Positions 1 through 7,953 are shown, counted from the stretch's first letter. The stretch is 60,486 bases of DNA from CAYLMG01 sp964464635 (GCA_964464635.1 CAYXGT010000004.1:1-60486), one strand, 5' to 3'. The notes: generated by a model not told the origin, from the sequence alone. Program-made: numbers and translations.

Positions 1-220
1 CCAGTGAGACTATCATTAACCATGCTATAATTCAACATACAAGAACACAGAGAAAGAATTCAAAGTTCAAAGTGCAAATTTAAAAATTACAATTTTAAAT
101 TAAAAGTTAGCCGCAGAGGACAGAGGACGGACAAGTCGAGTTCAGCTCGATGCGGAAAGGTGAGAATCAGCGGATGGGGAACGAAGCTTTACAGCAAGCG
201 GAATTGGATTGTTAGAGTTA
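1..220. other. Non-coding left edge with repeat-like words
   Basis: No gene is seen. The stretch is A-rich and contains purine-biased words such as aacacagagaaag and ccgcagaggacagagg. Similar words recur in other intergenic gaps of this window, for example around 35.65 kb. It looks like decayed dispersed repeat material. A transcript or promoter cannot be assigned. Confidence 0.4.
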
Positions 221-766
221 TTATTTTATAGGATTAACTCTCTGTATAGTCATTACCGCATTCAATAATTTCGGATTTTCTGTAAACAGCCTGAATTGCA
301 TCATACGGAAGACCGTAACGAAGTCTTTCCATTCAGACATAAATGATTCCGGGCCGGTGATAATTTCTTTTGCCTCTTCGATGCTCGCCCTGATATATTT
401 TCCGAACGGTTTCGTAAGGAGCTCATTAGTGAGATTATCGATTATTTTTTTGAATTCATCCTTATCCAGCCAAGTTCCTTTACATTGAGGGCAGTAATCA
501 ATTTCCACGCCTGTATCTGAATAGTCTATAGCAACAAGTGTTTGGCGGCATTGCGGGCAGGCGAGATTCCTTGATTTAGCCTTAAACTTATCCTTGTGTT
601 TCCAAATTTCAAAATCAAGCCAATTCAAATCCTTGTCAGCAGAATCCTTGGCTTTACGCAGCTCGTCATCTTCAAACCATATTCCCTTGCATTGGCTGCA
701 TTCATCAACTTCGATATCTTTGAGCGTTTTCTTTTCGAGCTCTATATTACAGCATGGGCATTTCAT
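221..766 (-). CDS. Double zinc-ribbon (zf-TFIIB type) protein
   Basis: 181 residues with two zinc-ribbon units. The first uses C3/C6 and C23/C26 (CPCC then CSQCKGIW). The second is near residues 70-95 (CPQC then CPQCKGTW). Each ribbon is followed by an acidic W-(F/L)-D-(D/K)-(D)-E-(L/F) stretch, which is the signature of the bacterial zf-TFIIB family. The C-terminal 80 residues are helical and unassigned. The start is supported by GGGAG about 8 nt upstream of the ATG. Members of this family are small metal-binding proteins of largely unknown role, and DNA or protein contact is only inferred. It stands alone, with no operon partner. Confidence 0.8.
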   Translation of the reverse strand: MKCPCCNIELEKKTLKDIEVDECSQCKGIWFEDDELRKAKDSADKDLNWLDFEIWKHKDKFKAKSRNLACPQCRQTLVAIDYSDTGVEIDYCPQCKGTWLDKDEFKKIIDNLTNELLTKPFGKYIRASIEEAKEIITGPESFMSEWKDFVTVFRMMQFRLFTENPKLLNAVMTIQRVNPIK

Positions 767-954
767 ATCGTTGCTCTCCCTTTATTTTGCTTCTAACGCA
801 ATAATATACGACACAATACTTAGGGCATAAATTTTAACTGATTCTATGCCTGTTTTAAGTTAATGTCAAGGGCGCGGTGAGGCTATCGCAACGGATGGTA
901 ACGATTCAGGTCACGGTTCTGAGCGCCAGCGACTAATACATTGGATTTTCTATC

Positions 955-1197
955 TCATCCGACGATTGACAGGGCAATGAAGGGGATGAGATTAAATGTA
1001 ATAACAATAACCTTATACAATCCGAGGAAGGAATACCATATCGCGTTAAACGTTTCTCTCGGCATCTGAAACAATTTACCATGCATTTTGTAAACAAAAT
1101 CACCGGCAAAAGCACAGATTAAGAATGAGATTATTAGCAATCCGGCGTTTATAATCGTGCACCACATAAAAAAAGCTCGAATAGTGCTAACATCCAT
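955..1197 (-). CDS. Small membrane protein, DUF6868-like
   Basis: 80 residues with two predicted membrane helices: one at about 10-35 (FMWCTIINAGLLIISFLICA) and one at about 53-79. They are joined by a polar loop with a MHGKLFQMPRE-type sequence. Loop and length resemble the DUF6868 family of short inner-membrane proteins, as recalled from family knowledge and not searched. A strong AAGGAGAG site lies 5-6 nt before the ATG. There is no operon partner, and the function is unknown. Confidence 0.7.
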   Translation of the reverse strand: MDVSTIRAFFMWCTIINAGLLIISFLICAFAGDFVYKMHGKLFQMPRETFNAIWYSFLGLYKVIVITFNLIPFIALSIVG

Positions 1198-1351
1198 AAT
1201 ATCTCTCCTTTTTTTTGCGTGTATTGAATATAGTAATATACAAAACTGTTGGCCGTTAATTTAGACCGGCGCAGATGAGATGTCAAGATGAAAAGCGATG
1301 TCGAAAGGCGGACGACAGAAGGCGGATGGAGGAGCGCAGGAAGTTTTGTGA

Positions 1352-1948
1352 TTATTTTTCGGGGAAATTCAGAGTTGCGAACGGGCCGTGGAGTTTTTTT
1401 GCAGCGCGGTCATAAGCACGGGCGGCTTCTACTTCATCTTTAAACGAGCCGATGAAAAGCCTGCTGCCGTTAGCGGTGATTCTGACGTGCCAGGACTTTT
1501 CCTTCTTTCGCCAGGTAAGGCCCTTGTATCTGGAGCGTGATGGGGATTTGAATTTTCTTCTGTGCCAGACATTCTGAGTGTGAGTTGCAAGGCGAAGATT
1601 TGCTTTTCGATTATCAAGGCCGTTATGATTGAGGTGGTCGCAGAAGCAGCCCGGCGGGACGTCTATCACGAGATGGTGCATATATTGATTTTTCCTTTTC
1701 AGGTATTTTCCATTGGTGAGAGAGCGGACGGCATAATAAGTGATGGCGCTTTTGTGAGCGTACCATTTATATTCCATAATACGGTGGTAATCCTCGGGAT
1801 CAACTATTGCGAATTTTTCTTTTGTTAAGGGGACTTTTCTGAAAGGGTAGCCGTAAATGATTCTGCGCAGAGCCGGCAGCAGGAAAGCGAGCTTTTCCTC
1901 AATGAAGATTGAGAGGTGAAAGAATAAGCTATTATTTCTTGCAGCCAT
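1352..1948 (-). CDS. HNH endonuclease with C-terminal AP2 DNA-binding domain
   Basis: 198 residues. The middle carries an HNH-type core: a histidine pair (MHHLVIDV), CDHLNHNGLDNRKANLR, and the Asn/His residues typical of homing-type HNH nucleases. The last 60 residues form an AP2/ERF-like domain (SRYKGLTWRKKEKSWHVRI, then FIGSFKDEVEAARAYD). This order is characteristic of free-standing HNH-AP2 homing endonucleases spread by phages and mobile introns. No intron or intein is visible around it, so it may act as a selfish intergenic gene. The gene lies next to a duplicated 26-bp element at 2014-2151. The N-terminal 50 residues may include a wrongly chosen start. Confidence 0.85.
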   Translation of the reverse strand: MAARNNSLFFHLSIFIEEKLAFLLPALRRIIYGYPFRKVPLTKEKFAIVDPEDYHRIMEYKWYAHKSAITYYAVRSLTNGKYLKRKNQYMHHLVIDVPPGCFCDHLNHNGLDNRKANLRLATHTQNVWHRRKFKSPSRSRYKGLTWRKKEKSWHVRITANGSRLFIGSFKDEVEAARAYDRAAKKLHGPFATLNFPEK

Positions 1949-2013
1949 ACCTAATTTTGCTGTCTTTGGCGTTGCATTTTTCGTTATTCATTTTTCCGTC
2001 CCCCCGTAATTGG

Positions 2014-2151
2014 ACCCCCTTGCATGATTTTGCGCGCTTTTGCGTTTTTTAAAAGGCGTGAATTGATGTAAGTGCTTGTTTATAAGGTGCTTAAAAAAAT
2101 TTTATAATTTTTGATTTTTCGTGATACCCCCTTGCGTGATTTTGCGCGCTT
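2014..2151. repeat. Pair of 26-bp direct repeats, 112 bp apart
   Basis: The 26-bp word beginning acccccttgc and ending gcgcgctt is present at 2014-2039 and 2126-2151 with a single mismatch (cat versus cgt). Between the copies is A/T-rich DNA without an ORF. They lie between the divergent HNH-AP2 and cold-shock genes. Regulatory sites or a nuclease target are possible but unproven. Confidence 0.7.
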
Positions 2152-2360
2152 ATCGGGGACAGATGAGAGGAGAATTTTGTCATGATTTTGGCTTTTTGCT
2201 GTGTGAAAGAATTATTTTTTCTGTTGAAATCGTGGATTTTCGTTTATAATACGGCTGTTTGTTTAGAGGATATTTGTTAGTCCTTCCGGAATATCCTCTT
2301 TAGTAAGCGTGAGGGACGGATTTAGTTAGTGGTCTGTTTACAGGCCGAAGGAGTAAAGTA

Positions 2361-2564
2361 GTGAGTACAGGTACAGTAAAATGGTTTAATGAGAAAAAAG
2401 GTTTTGGTTTTATTACACCTGATGACGGCGGCAAGGATTTGTTTGTTCATTATACAGCAATCAAGGCCAAGGGTTATGCCACTCTTGAAGAGGGCCAGAA
2501 GGTCAATTTCGAGATTGGCGAGGGCAAGAAAGGCCCTTGCGCGACAGAGGTGGTTCCTGAATAG
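2361..2564 (+). CDS. Cold-shock protein (CspA family)
   Basis: 67 residues, the usual size of a single cold-shock domain. The RNP1-like motif KGFGFITPDD (about residues 14-23) and RNP2-like LFVHYTAI (about 29-36) are intact. The domain is a five-strand OB fold that binds single-stranded RNA/DNA. The start is GTG with GGAG about 8 nt upstream. A leader of more than 300 nt without a gene precedes it. Long structured 5' UTRs are common for csp genes, so thermoregulation of the mRNA is plausible but inferred. It is monocistronic and ends at a clear terminator. A second cold-shock gene is at 43.1 kb. Confidence 0.95.
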   Translation: MSTGTVKWFNEKKGFGFITPDDGGKDLFVHYTAIKAKGYATLEEGQKVNFEIGEGKKGPCATEVVPE

Positions 2565-2589
2565 AAAATAGTGAAATAGCCAAAACACA

Positions 2590-2616
2590 AGGCCCCGCGA
2601 GAGCGGGGCTTTTTGT
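2590..2616 (+). terminator. Rho-independent terminator of the cold-shock gene
   Basis: A perfect 7-bp GC stem (gccccgc / gcggggc) with a GAGA tetraloop is followed by a T tract. It starts about 26 nt after the stop codon. Confidence 0.92.
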
Positions 2617-2872
2617 TTTGGGATGTCGGAAAGAGACCTCGTCGCCGTTTCGGCGACGGCTAAACGGAGAAAGTAATCGTATTGCGGATAGCGTATATGA
2701 TTTTCTGGATTCCCGCCTCCGCGGGAATGACAGTTTCGTTGCTGAACCCTTCGACGGTTCGACTTTGCTCACCACACGCAGGCTTAGGACAGGCTGGCGA
2801 CGGCTAAACGGGAAAAATAGAAAGCCCCTACGATGCAGGGGGCTAAAAACCTTAAACGAAAAAAAGACCTGA
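2617..2872. repeat. Cluster of palindromic REP-like repeats
   Basis: No real gene. The stretch holds the palindrome attcccgcctccgcgggaat near 2707-2726, a common dispersed element in bacterial genomes. It also holds two copies of the word gcgacggctaaacgg (near 2653 and 2788) and a ttcgacggttcgactttgctca-type word. An open frame across it reads DSRLRGNDS, the usual artefact of translating this palindrome. Confidence 0.7.
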
Positions 2873-2900
2873 ACACTTCAAATTGTTCGGCGGGTAAGCA

Positions 2901-3848
2901 TTAAGCGAGGGGTTGGTAGAATTTTTTGGGTTTTTGGGCGAGGGTGTTTGTTAGGGTGCCGAGCTTTTCGATGGTGCAGTCGATTCTGTCGCCCTGTTCG
3001 AGGAATTTTCCTGTGGCGACGGCGACTCCCGCGGGAGTTCCGGTTGCGATGATGTCACCTAGCTCGAGTGTCATTAAATGACTTAAGAAAGAGACGATGT
3101 CGGGGACGGAGTAAATCATCTGTGCGGTGTTTGCCTTCTGGCGGGTGCGGCCGTTAACTTTCAATTCCATATCGAGGCTGTGGACGTTTTCAATCTCGTC
3201 GGCAGTGAGCAGATATGGGCCTGTGGGCAGGAAGCCGTCGGCCCATTTTCCGTTGAGCCAGTCGTAAAACTCGTCCCAGGGGCGGGAGAATCTTTCTTCT
3301 TTGAAAGTTACGGAGCGGGCTGATACATCGTTTGCGATGGTGTAACCCGCGATTGCGTCGTTCGCTTTATCGGGGTCTGCGTTTTTGATTTTCCGGCCTA
3401 TGACGACGGCGAGCTCGATTTCATAGTCGATGTCGCGGCTGAAGACGGGCCAGGGTATTTTTTCATTTGGTCCGATAATAACTGTTGGCGGCATAAGGAA
3501 AGGTCGAGGAACGCTGTTTTGTCGAGCGGAATCGGACAGGCCGAGCCTGAAGCCGCGTTTGACGGAGGCTTCTTTTATGTGCTCGCTGTAGTTTCCTGCG
3601 AGGGCGATTACCTTCGGCGGGTTTTGGATTGGAGCGAGAAGCCTGACGGAGTCGATAGATAAAAGGTGAGTTGTAGTTTTTATTAATTTTTCGAGTTTTT
3701 CGAGGCAGGTTCGGCCCTGCTGGAGTATTTGTATCAGGCTCGAGGGTGGATTGGTGAGGTTTTTTGCTGATGGTATGTCGATTATGCCGGCATTTGTGAG
3801 GACGCCGCAACTTATTGAGCTGTCTTTGGAATATGTTATCAGCTTCAT
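2901..3848 (-). CDS. Fumarylacetoacetate hydrolase family protein
   Basis: 315 residues. The C-terminal two thirds show the FAH fold: metal-site EIELAVVIGRKI (E-x-E, about residues 143-154), GYTIANDVSARS, and the terminal LELGDIIATGTPAGV motif. The family hydrolyses or decarboxylates C-C bonds in 2-oxo acids such as fumarylpyruvate, acylpyruvates and oxaloacetate, using Mg2+. The true substrate cannot be read from sequence. The N-terminal 70 residues match the usual small domain of the 2-hydroxyhepta-2,4-diene-1,7-dioate isomerase type. It stands alone between repeats and an unrelated plus-strand gene. Confidence 0.9.
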   Translation of the reverse strand: MKLITYSKDSSISCGVLTNAGIIDIPSAKNLTNPPSSLIQILQQGRTCLEKLEKLIKTTTHLLSIDSVRLLAPIQNPPKVIALAGNYSEHIKEASVKRGFRLGLSDSARQNSVPRPFLMPPTVIIGPNEKIPWPVFSRDIDYEIELAVVIGRKIKNADPDKANDAIAGYTIANDVSARSVTFKEERFSRPWDEFYDWLNGKWADGFLPTGPYLLTADEIENVHSLDMELKVNGRTRQKANTAQMIYSVPDIVSFLSHLMTLELGDIIATGTPAGVAVATGKFLEQGDRIDCTIEKLGTLTNTLAQKPKKFYQPLA

Positions 3849-3935
3849 TCGCGAGCCTTTCGTTTAGAAAAACGCAGGTTTCATATTAGCAAAAATAACT
3901 TGAGCTTCCAGCAGAAAAGACATCTAATAGGAAAT

Positions 3936-4778
3936 ATGGAAGACAAAGCAAAAGGGAGTATAAAAATGAGATTAAAAGAGCTGTGGTCAAAGACGAATAA
4001 TTGGATTCGTTCTCGCGCGCAATCTGCTGGTAAGATAAGCGAGTCGCAAGTAGATAATGAGGGTCTTATCAGAGAGGATGCTGAAGGCGTAACGGAGGCG
4101 GCGGGACAGCAGGCTGAGGGAGAAATGCAGGCGGAGCATCCGCAAGAGACGGTGTCCGGTGAAGGGACGGGCGAGGTTGTGGTTGCGTCTTCGAAGGATT
4201 CGGAAAAGGGCGAGCCTATCGAGAGATTTGAAAGAGGTTTTAACCGCCTGATAGACAGGCTTGCGAACATCAATGACAATTTGAATATGCAGGTGAGCCA
4301 GCATAAGGAGCTGATAGAGCGATTGGACAAGATGCCGGAATTAGTGAGGAGCTTTCCGACGATAGTGGAGAACCAGGAGAAGATAAGGACGCAGCTTGCC
4401 GAGCAATTAGGCACGATGGCAGCGAGCAACGAGCAGTTTGTCGAGACGATTGAGAAGATACCGGAGGAGACGGCCCGTCAGACGTGTATGCTGGATGAGA
4501 TACGGGAACGGATGGAGAGTGCCGCTGATATTGATTCGAGGATGTCTGAGAGCTTCAGGCAGTTCAATGATATACTTGGGAATATCGACCGTAATACGGT
4601 GAGCCATACGGACAGTATAATGCAGATGTCGAAGACGTTCGCAACGAGCGACAGGTATTTGAAGTATATTATCAGCCGGCAGAGTAAGCGTTTTATGTGG
4701 CTGTTTGTGATTTCAGTGGGTGTGAGCGTTGTTGCGCTGGGAGCTTTGATAGGTATTATTTTTTACCTGGCTCGATAA
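3936..4778 (+). CDS. Coiled-coil protein with C-terminal membrane anchor
   Basis: About 280 residues, family not recognised. A basic N-terminus is followed by an acidic Ala/Glu/Gly-rich linker. Residues about 100-245 then look like long amphipathic helices (RFERGFNRLIDRLANIND, IRTQLAEQL, LDEIRERMESA). One membrane helix is near the end (FMWLFVISVGVSVVALGALI). It is probably a tail-anchored cytoplasmic coiled-coil protein. Three starts are possible: TTG 3900, ATG 3936 (AGGA upstream) and ATG 3966 (AGGGAG, 7 nt spacing). The last has the best ribosome site. It lies upstream of the riboswitch but ends about 175 bp before it. Confidence 0.65.
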   Translation: MEDKAKGSIKMRLKELWSKTNNWIRSRAQSAGKISESQVDNEGLIREDAEGVTEAAGQQAEGEMQAEHPQETVSGEGTGEVVVASSKDSEKGEPIERFERGFNRLIDRLANINDNLNMQVSQHKELIERLDKMPELVRSFPTIVENQEKIRTQLAEQLGTMAASNEQFVETIEKIPEETARQTCMLDEIRERMESAADIDSRMSESFRQFNDILGNIDRNTVSHTDSIMQMSKTFATSDRYLKYIISRQSKRFMWLFVISVGVSVVALGALIGIIFYLAR

Positions 4779-4954
4779 TGACAAATTTTTATTTTGCAAT
4801 TGACAGGACGAGCCGGTTTCGATAAAAAGCTGGAAGAGGTGTTTTTTTTATTGCTCTTTGAGAAGAAAATAATCTGACTGCAGGTTTCGATTTTTTTTGG
4901 ATACTTTTAAATCTTCCCGAAATCCTTAATGTTGGCGACTTCGATGCAAAGAAA

Positions 4955-5165
4955 TAAGTTTTTATGAGGTTTTGGGATAACTTCTACAAGGGGAACCCGG
5001 TTTGAATCCGGGGCAGTCGCGCTGCTGTAAGCAGCCGTTCCGAGAAGTTCTCGGAAGACCGAAAGGCATTGTACCACTGTTCGCTTTTGCGGGCGGGAAG
5101 GGGCTTTTCGGCAGGTTGCGAGCCAGAAAACCTGCCTGTAGTTGGTTCGAGATATACTTTTGTTC
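4955..5165 (+). promoter_or_regulatory. Cobalamin (adenosylcobalamin-type) riboswitch
   Basis: The conserved core is readable in order: ggggaacccggtttgaatcc, then ggggcagtcgcgctgctgtaa (the equivalent of the GGNAA...CUGUAA segment), then gttctcggaagaccg. After a variable arm comes the box agccagaaaacctgcc near 5121-5136, which matches the consensus GCCAGGAGACCUGCC closely. The element ends before an intrinsic terminator at 5236-5273 and the PEP-CTERM gene at 5363. This places it as a transcription-attenuating B12 sensor for 5363-7825. Exact ends are approximate. Confidence 0.92.
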
Positions 5166-5235
5166 CCGCGATAAGGAGCATAAATATCATTCTCAGCGAA
5201 GCTTGATTTGCTGAGAGATTAAAAAGGCGAGTTAT

Positions 5236-5273
5236 AAGCCGTCGTTCCTTTCGCAGGAGCGGCGGTTTTTTTA
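5236..5273 (+). terminator. Riboswitch expression-platform terminator
   Basis: An inverted repeat gccgtcgttcct / aggagcggcgg (with G-U pairs) closes a short loop and is followed by seven T residues. It lies between the cobalamin aptamer and the first gene. It is therefore the likely point where transcription stops when B12 is bound. A preceding small inverted repeat (ctcagc...gctgag, 5194-5216) may take part in switching. Confidence 0.8.
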
Positions 5274-5362
5274 TTGCGCGTTGTGTTTTCGGATAAGGTT
5301 ATAAAAAAATTTTAACAGGTTAAATGGTAAATTTTGGATTTTATTTTTGAAAGGAGAGAGAA

Positions 5363-5920
5363 ATGGTGGTGAAAAAAGTTATAGGCCTGGTGGTGTTATT
5401 AATTTTTGCGGCGGTTGCGAACGGCGGGCTGACGTATGAGGGAAGTGTTGAATATACAGCAGGGACGGGAGAGAACGAGGCGATGATAGTAATCGACTTT
5501 GATTTTGAGGAGTATTTTGTGTTTGGATACCGATGGAACGGCGATGCGAGCGGCTGGGATGCGCTGGAAGCTATTGCACAAGCTGGCGCTCTTGAAGTTG
5601 ATGCGCAGTGGTATGAGGAATTTGGGAATCATTTTGTGAGTGACTTTATTTATCCGGACGGTGAGGCATATGATTACGGCGGAGCGATTACCGGCTGGGG
5701 CTACTGGGGCAGCGATGACGGGGAGAGCTGGGCGGTAAATACAGGAGTTGACGGTCGAGTGCTCGGCGACGGTGACTGGGACAGCTGGACCTGGAGTAAT
5801 TACGATTTCGATATAAGCTGGGACCCGCAGCGCTCACCTGGTGAGGCGCCTGTACCTGAGCCGGTGACATTATGTCTTTTCGGAGCAGGTATTCTGCTGT
5901 TTAGAAGATTCAGGTTTTGA
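5363..5920 (+). CDS. Secreted PEP-CTERM protein under B12 riboswitch control
   Basis: 185 residues. The N-terminal signal peptide is KKVIGLVVLLIFAAVANG. The C-terminal sorting tail is VPEPVTLCLFGAGILLFRRF, the canonical PEP motif, hydrophobic helix and arginine cluster recognised by exosortase. The mature part (about 23-160) is very rich in Trp, Tyr, Asp and Gly, for example GYRWNGDASGWDALEAI, GWGYWGSDDGESW and GDWDSWTW. It has no enzyme motif I recognise. A strong GGAGAG site precedes the ATG. It is the first gene of a three-gene unit behind the cobalamin riboswitch. Inference: an extracellular or outer-surface protein needed when B12 is low, possibly a corrinoid binder. There is no direct proof of binding. 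Confidence 0.85.
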   Translation: MVVKKVIGLVVLLIFAAVANGGLTYEGSVEYTAGTGENEAMIVIDFDFEEYFVFGYRWNGDASGWDALEAIAQAGALEVDAQWYEEFGNHFVSDFIYPDGEAYDYGGAITGWGYWGSDDGESWAVNTGVDGRVLGDGDWDSWTWSNYDFDISWDPQRSPGEAPVPEPVTLCLFGAGILLFRRFRF

Positions 5921-5940
5921 GTGGTGGTTTGTGAATCGAG

Positions 5941-7014
5941 ATGAGATTAAAGAATATAATTAGAGTAATTGTTTTTTTGGTTTGCTTTTTGCCTGGAGCG
6001 GCGAGCGGCTATGAGTTCGATGCGAATGATTTTGCTGCTGAGGTTGTAAGCTATGCGCCGGGAGATGGGGCGGGGATTTATATTTTCAGTGAAGTTGCTT
6101 TAGGCAGGCCTTCGGTAGATACGGATTATAACGGAGCGGATCGGCCGGTAGTGCCGGTTTATCCGGCGTATATAGAAAATGGTTTTACCAGTGTTGTTAC
6201 CGTAGGACAAGGGGGACATTTGATATTGAAATTCAATCACAGGGTCAGTGACGATGAGAATAATCCGTACGGGATAGATTTTATTGTTTTCGGCAATGCG
6301 ATGCAGGCGATAGGGTCAGAGACTATGTGGGAATATGGCGACCCGTGTGCGGTTTTTCTCGGCGGCGGTCAGGTCAATTGTGAATATGCGAAGGTGTCGG
6401 TGAGCCAGGACAGTGTTGTATGGTACAGTTTCGAGGATGGGCCATATGGGGATTGTTTTGCGCCGACGCTTGGAAGAGTTTTTGATACGAACGAGCCCTG
6501 TGACGTATATCCCGAATGGGAAAATTTGTGGTGGGGCGAGGTAACGGATGCGACGCTGCCGATAGACCCGAACTTAAACGGTGATGATTTTGCCGGCGTT
6601 AGTGTTGCCGAGATGTGCAGTGCTTACGGTAAGTCGGCGGGCGGGACGGGATTCGATTTGAGATGGCTTGCGGATTTTGAGCTATTGGGAGTCGATGAGA
6701 ATGGGCGGCGATGGATACAGTATATTAAGATTGAGTGTATGGAAAGCGACCCTGAAGGGCTGCTGCCGGAAATCGATGCGGTGTCGGATGTGAGCTGCTG
6801 CGGCGATTACAAGCGGCCTTTTCCTGTGGGTGACATAAGCAGGGATTGCAGTGTTGATTATGAAGATTTGGTGATTTTTACCGAATACTGGCTTTTGGAG
6901 GTTGATGGTGCAGGCGGCGATGCGGAGTCGGCGGATATGTATGAGGATGGTGTGATAGATTTTCTTGACTTTGCGGTTTTGGGGAGCATTTGGTTGGTCG
7001 AGAGTGGTAATTAG
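5941..7014 (+). CDS. Secreted surface protein with dockerin-like tail, B12 operon
   Basis: 357 residues. Signal peptide: IRVIVFLVCFLPGAASG. The main domain (about 25-285) contains GDGAGIYIFSEVALGRPSVD, GGHLILKFNHRV, YGIDFIVFGNAM and later GTGFDLRWLADFELLG. It reads as a beta-rich extracellular module, not a known enzyme. The last 65 residues carry two dockerin-type calcium loops (GDISRDCSVDYEDLVIFTEY and DMYEDGVIDFLDFAVLGSIW). The gene starts 20 nt after the PEP-CTERM gene, so the two are probably co-transcribed. From memory, proteins of this FVVFGN type occur beside corrinoid-uptake genes in other phyla. That recollection needs a search before use. Confidence 0.82.
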   Translation: MRLKNIIRVIVFLVCFLPGAASGYEFDANDFAAEVVSYAPGDGAGIYIFSEVALGRPSVDTDYNGADRPVVPVYPAYIENGFTSVVTVGQGGHLILKFNHRVSDDENNPYGIDFIVFGNAMQAIGSETMWEYGDPCAVFLGGGQVNCEYAKVSVSQDSVVWYSFEDGPYGDCFAPTLGRVFDTNEPCDVYPEWENLWWGEVTDATLPIDPNLNGDDFAGVSVAEMCSAYGKSAGGTGFDLRWLADFELLGVDENGRRWIQYIKIECMESDPEGLLPEIDAVSDVSCCGDYKRPFPVGDISRDCSVDYEDLVIFTEYWLLEVDGAGGDAESADMYEDGVIDFLDFAVLGSIWLVESGN

Positions 7015-7048
7015 AATTTAAAGAGGAAATTTTTTGGAGATTGAAATA

Positions 7049-7825
7049 ATGCGAAGGCGTGGTTTTACATTGGTCGAGGTTCTGGTGGCGATATCAATAA
7101 TAATGCTGCTTACGGCTATTGGGCTTCCCTGCCTTTCGAGGTCGAAGCAGCAGGGCCTTGGGGTGGTCTGCCTGAGTAACCTGAGGCAGATGGTGATAGC
7201 AGCGGATATTTATGCAACGGATAACGACAGTTTTTACCCTCTTGCTGGAGTTATGGATTTCAGTGACCTTTCGAGACAGCGTGAGTGGGACTATTTCAAG
7301 GTTTTTGAGAACGGCAGTTTGAAGGATTGCAGGGGGGGATTTTTGTGGCAGGGCAAGAGTTTACCCCAGATACATCAGTGCCCGGTTTTCAGGGGCAGTT
7401 CCAATTCGGCAGGCGACCCGTATACGGGCTATAATTATAATGCGAGCTATATAGGCGGGTTTATTACGAAGGTCAACGGGATGAAGCTGGGCAATAATTC
7501 GAGTAAGATAACCAGTGTGCGAAAGCCGTCGAGATGCGCGATGTTCGGGGATGGTGAGTTTGCGTTAGGCGCGAACAAATATATGCGTTCTCCTTCGGCG
7601 GGCAGGCTGGATAAGGATTTTGGTAATAGTAACCGATACGCGGGGACGCAGGGGTACCGGCATTTAGGGAAAACCAACGTCGGGTATTGCGACGGCAGTG
7701 CGAGGACGGTGCGAGAGCTTTATACGGAAACGAAAAGCAAGGAATTAATAGAAGAATATAACAGGGACAATAAAAACAAGGTGGGCTTTCTTTCGCCGGA
7801 TAACCGGGCGTATGATATAAAGTAA
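7049..7825 (+). CDS. Type II secretion-like pseudopilin, H-X9-DG class
   Basis: 258 residues from the ATG at 7049; an in-frame TTG 15 nt earlier is also possible. A prepilin N-terminus is clear: MRRRGFTLVEVLVAISIIML, with the G|F cleavage site, Glu+5 and a hydrophobic helix. Near the end, HLGKTNVGYCDG fits H-(9 residues)-DG, the C-terminal motif of the large planctomycete pseudopilin family (DUF1559-related). It lies 34 nt after the dockerin-tailed protein, with GGAG upstream, so it is very likely the third gene of the B12-riboswitch operon. No secretion ATPase or platform gene is nearby. The protein may assemble with housekeeping machinery encoded elsewhere. Confidence 0.88.
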   Translation: MRRRGFTLVEVLVAISIIMLLTAIGLPCLSRSKQQGLGVVCLSNLRQMVIAADIYATDNDSFYPLAGVMDFSDLSRQREWDYFKVFENGSLKDCRGGFLWQGKSLPQIHQCPVFRGSSNSAGDPYTGYNYNASYIGGFITKVNGMKLGNNSSKITSVRKPSRCAMFGDGEFALGANKYMRSPSAGRLDKDFGNSNRYAGTQGYRHLGKTNVGYCDGSARTVRELYTETKSKELIEEYNRDNKNKVGFLSPDNRAYDIK

Positions 7826-7953
7826 AGAATGTTGAACCTGAGGACGGAAGACGGAGGGTGAACGTTCAACGTAGAACTTTGAACATTGAACTTTCAATAA
7901 GAGAAAAAGGGCGTAGAGCGGTTATCTAATATATGCGTAGGCGGTGTGTTATT

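Noticed and set aside
2618..2872. 84-codon plus-strand frame after the cold-shock gene
   Set aside because: It reads DSRLRGNDS and similar words that come from translating a dispersed palindromic repeat; no ribosome site and no family.
5002..5214. 70-codon frame across the riboswitch
   Set aside because: It lies inside the conserved cobalamin aptamer; structure explains the sequence.
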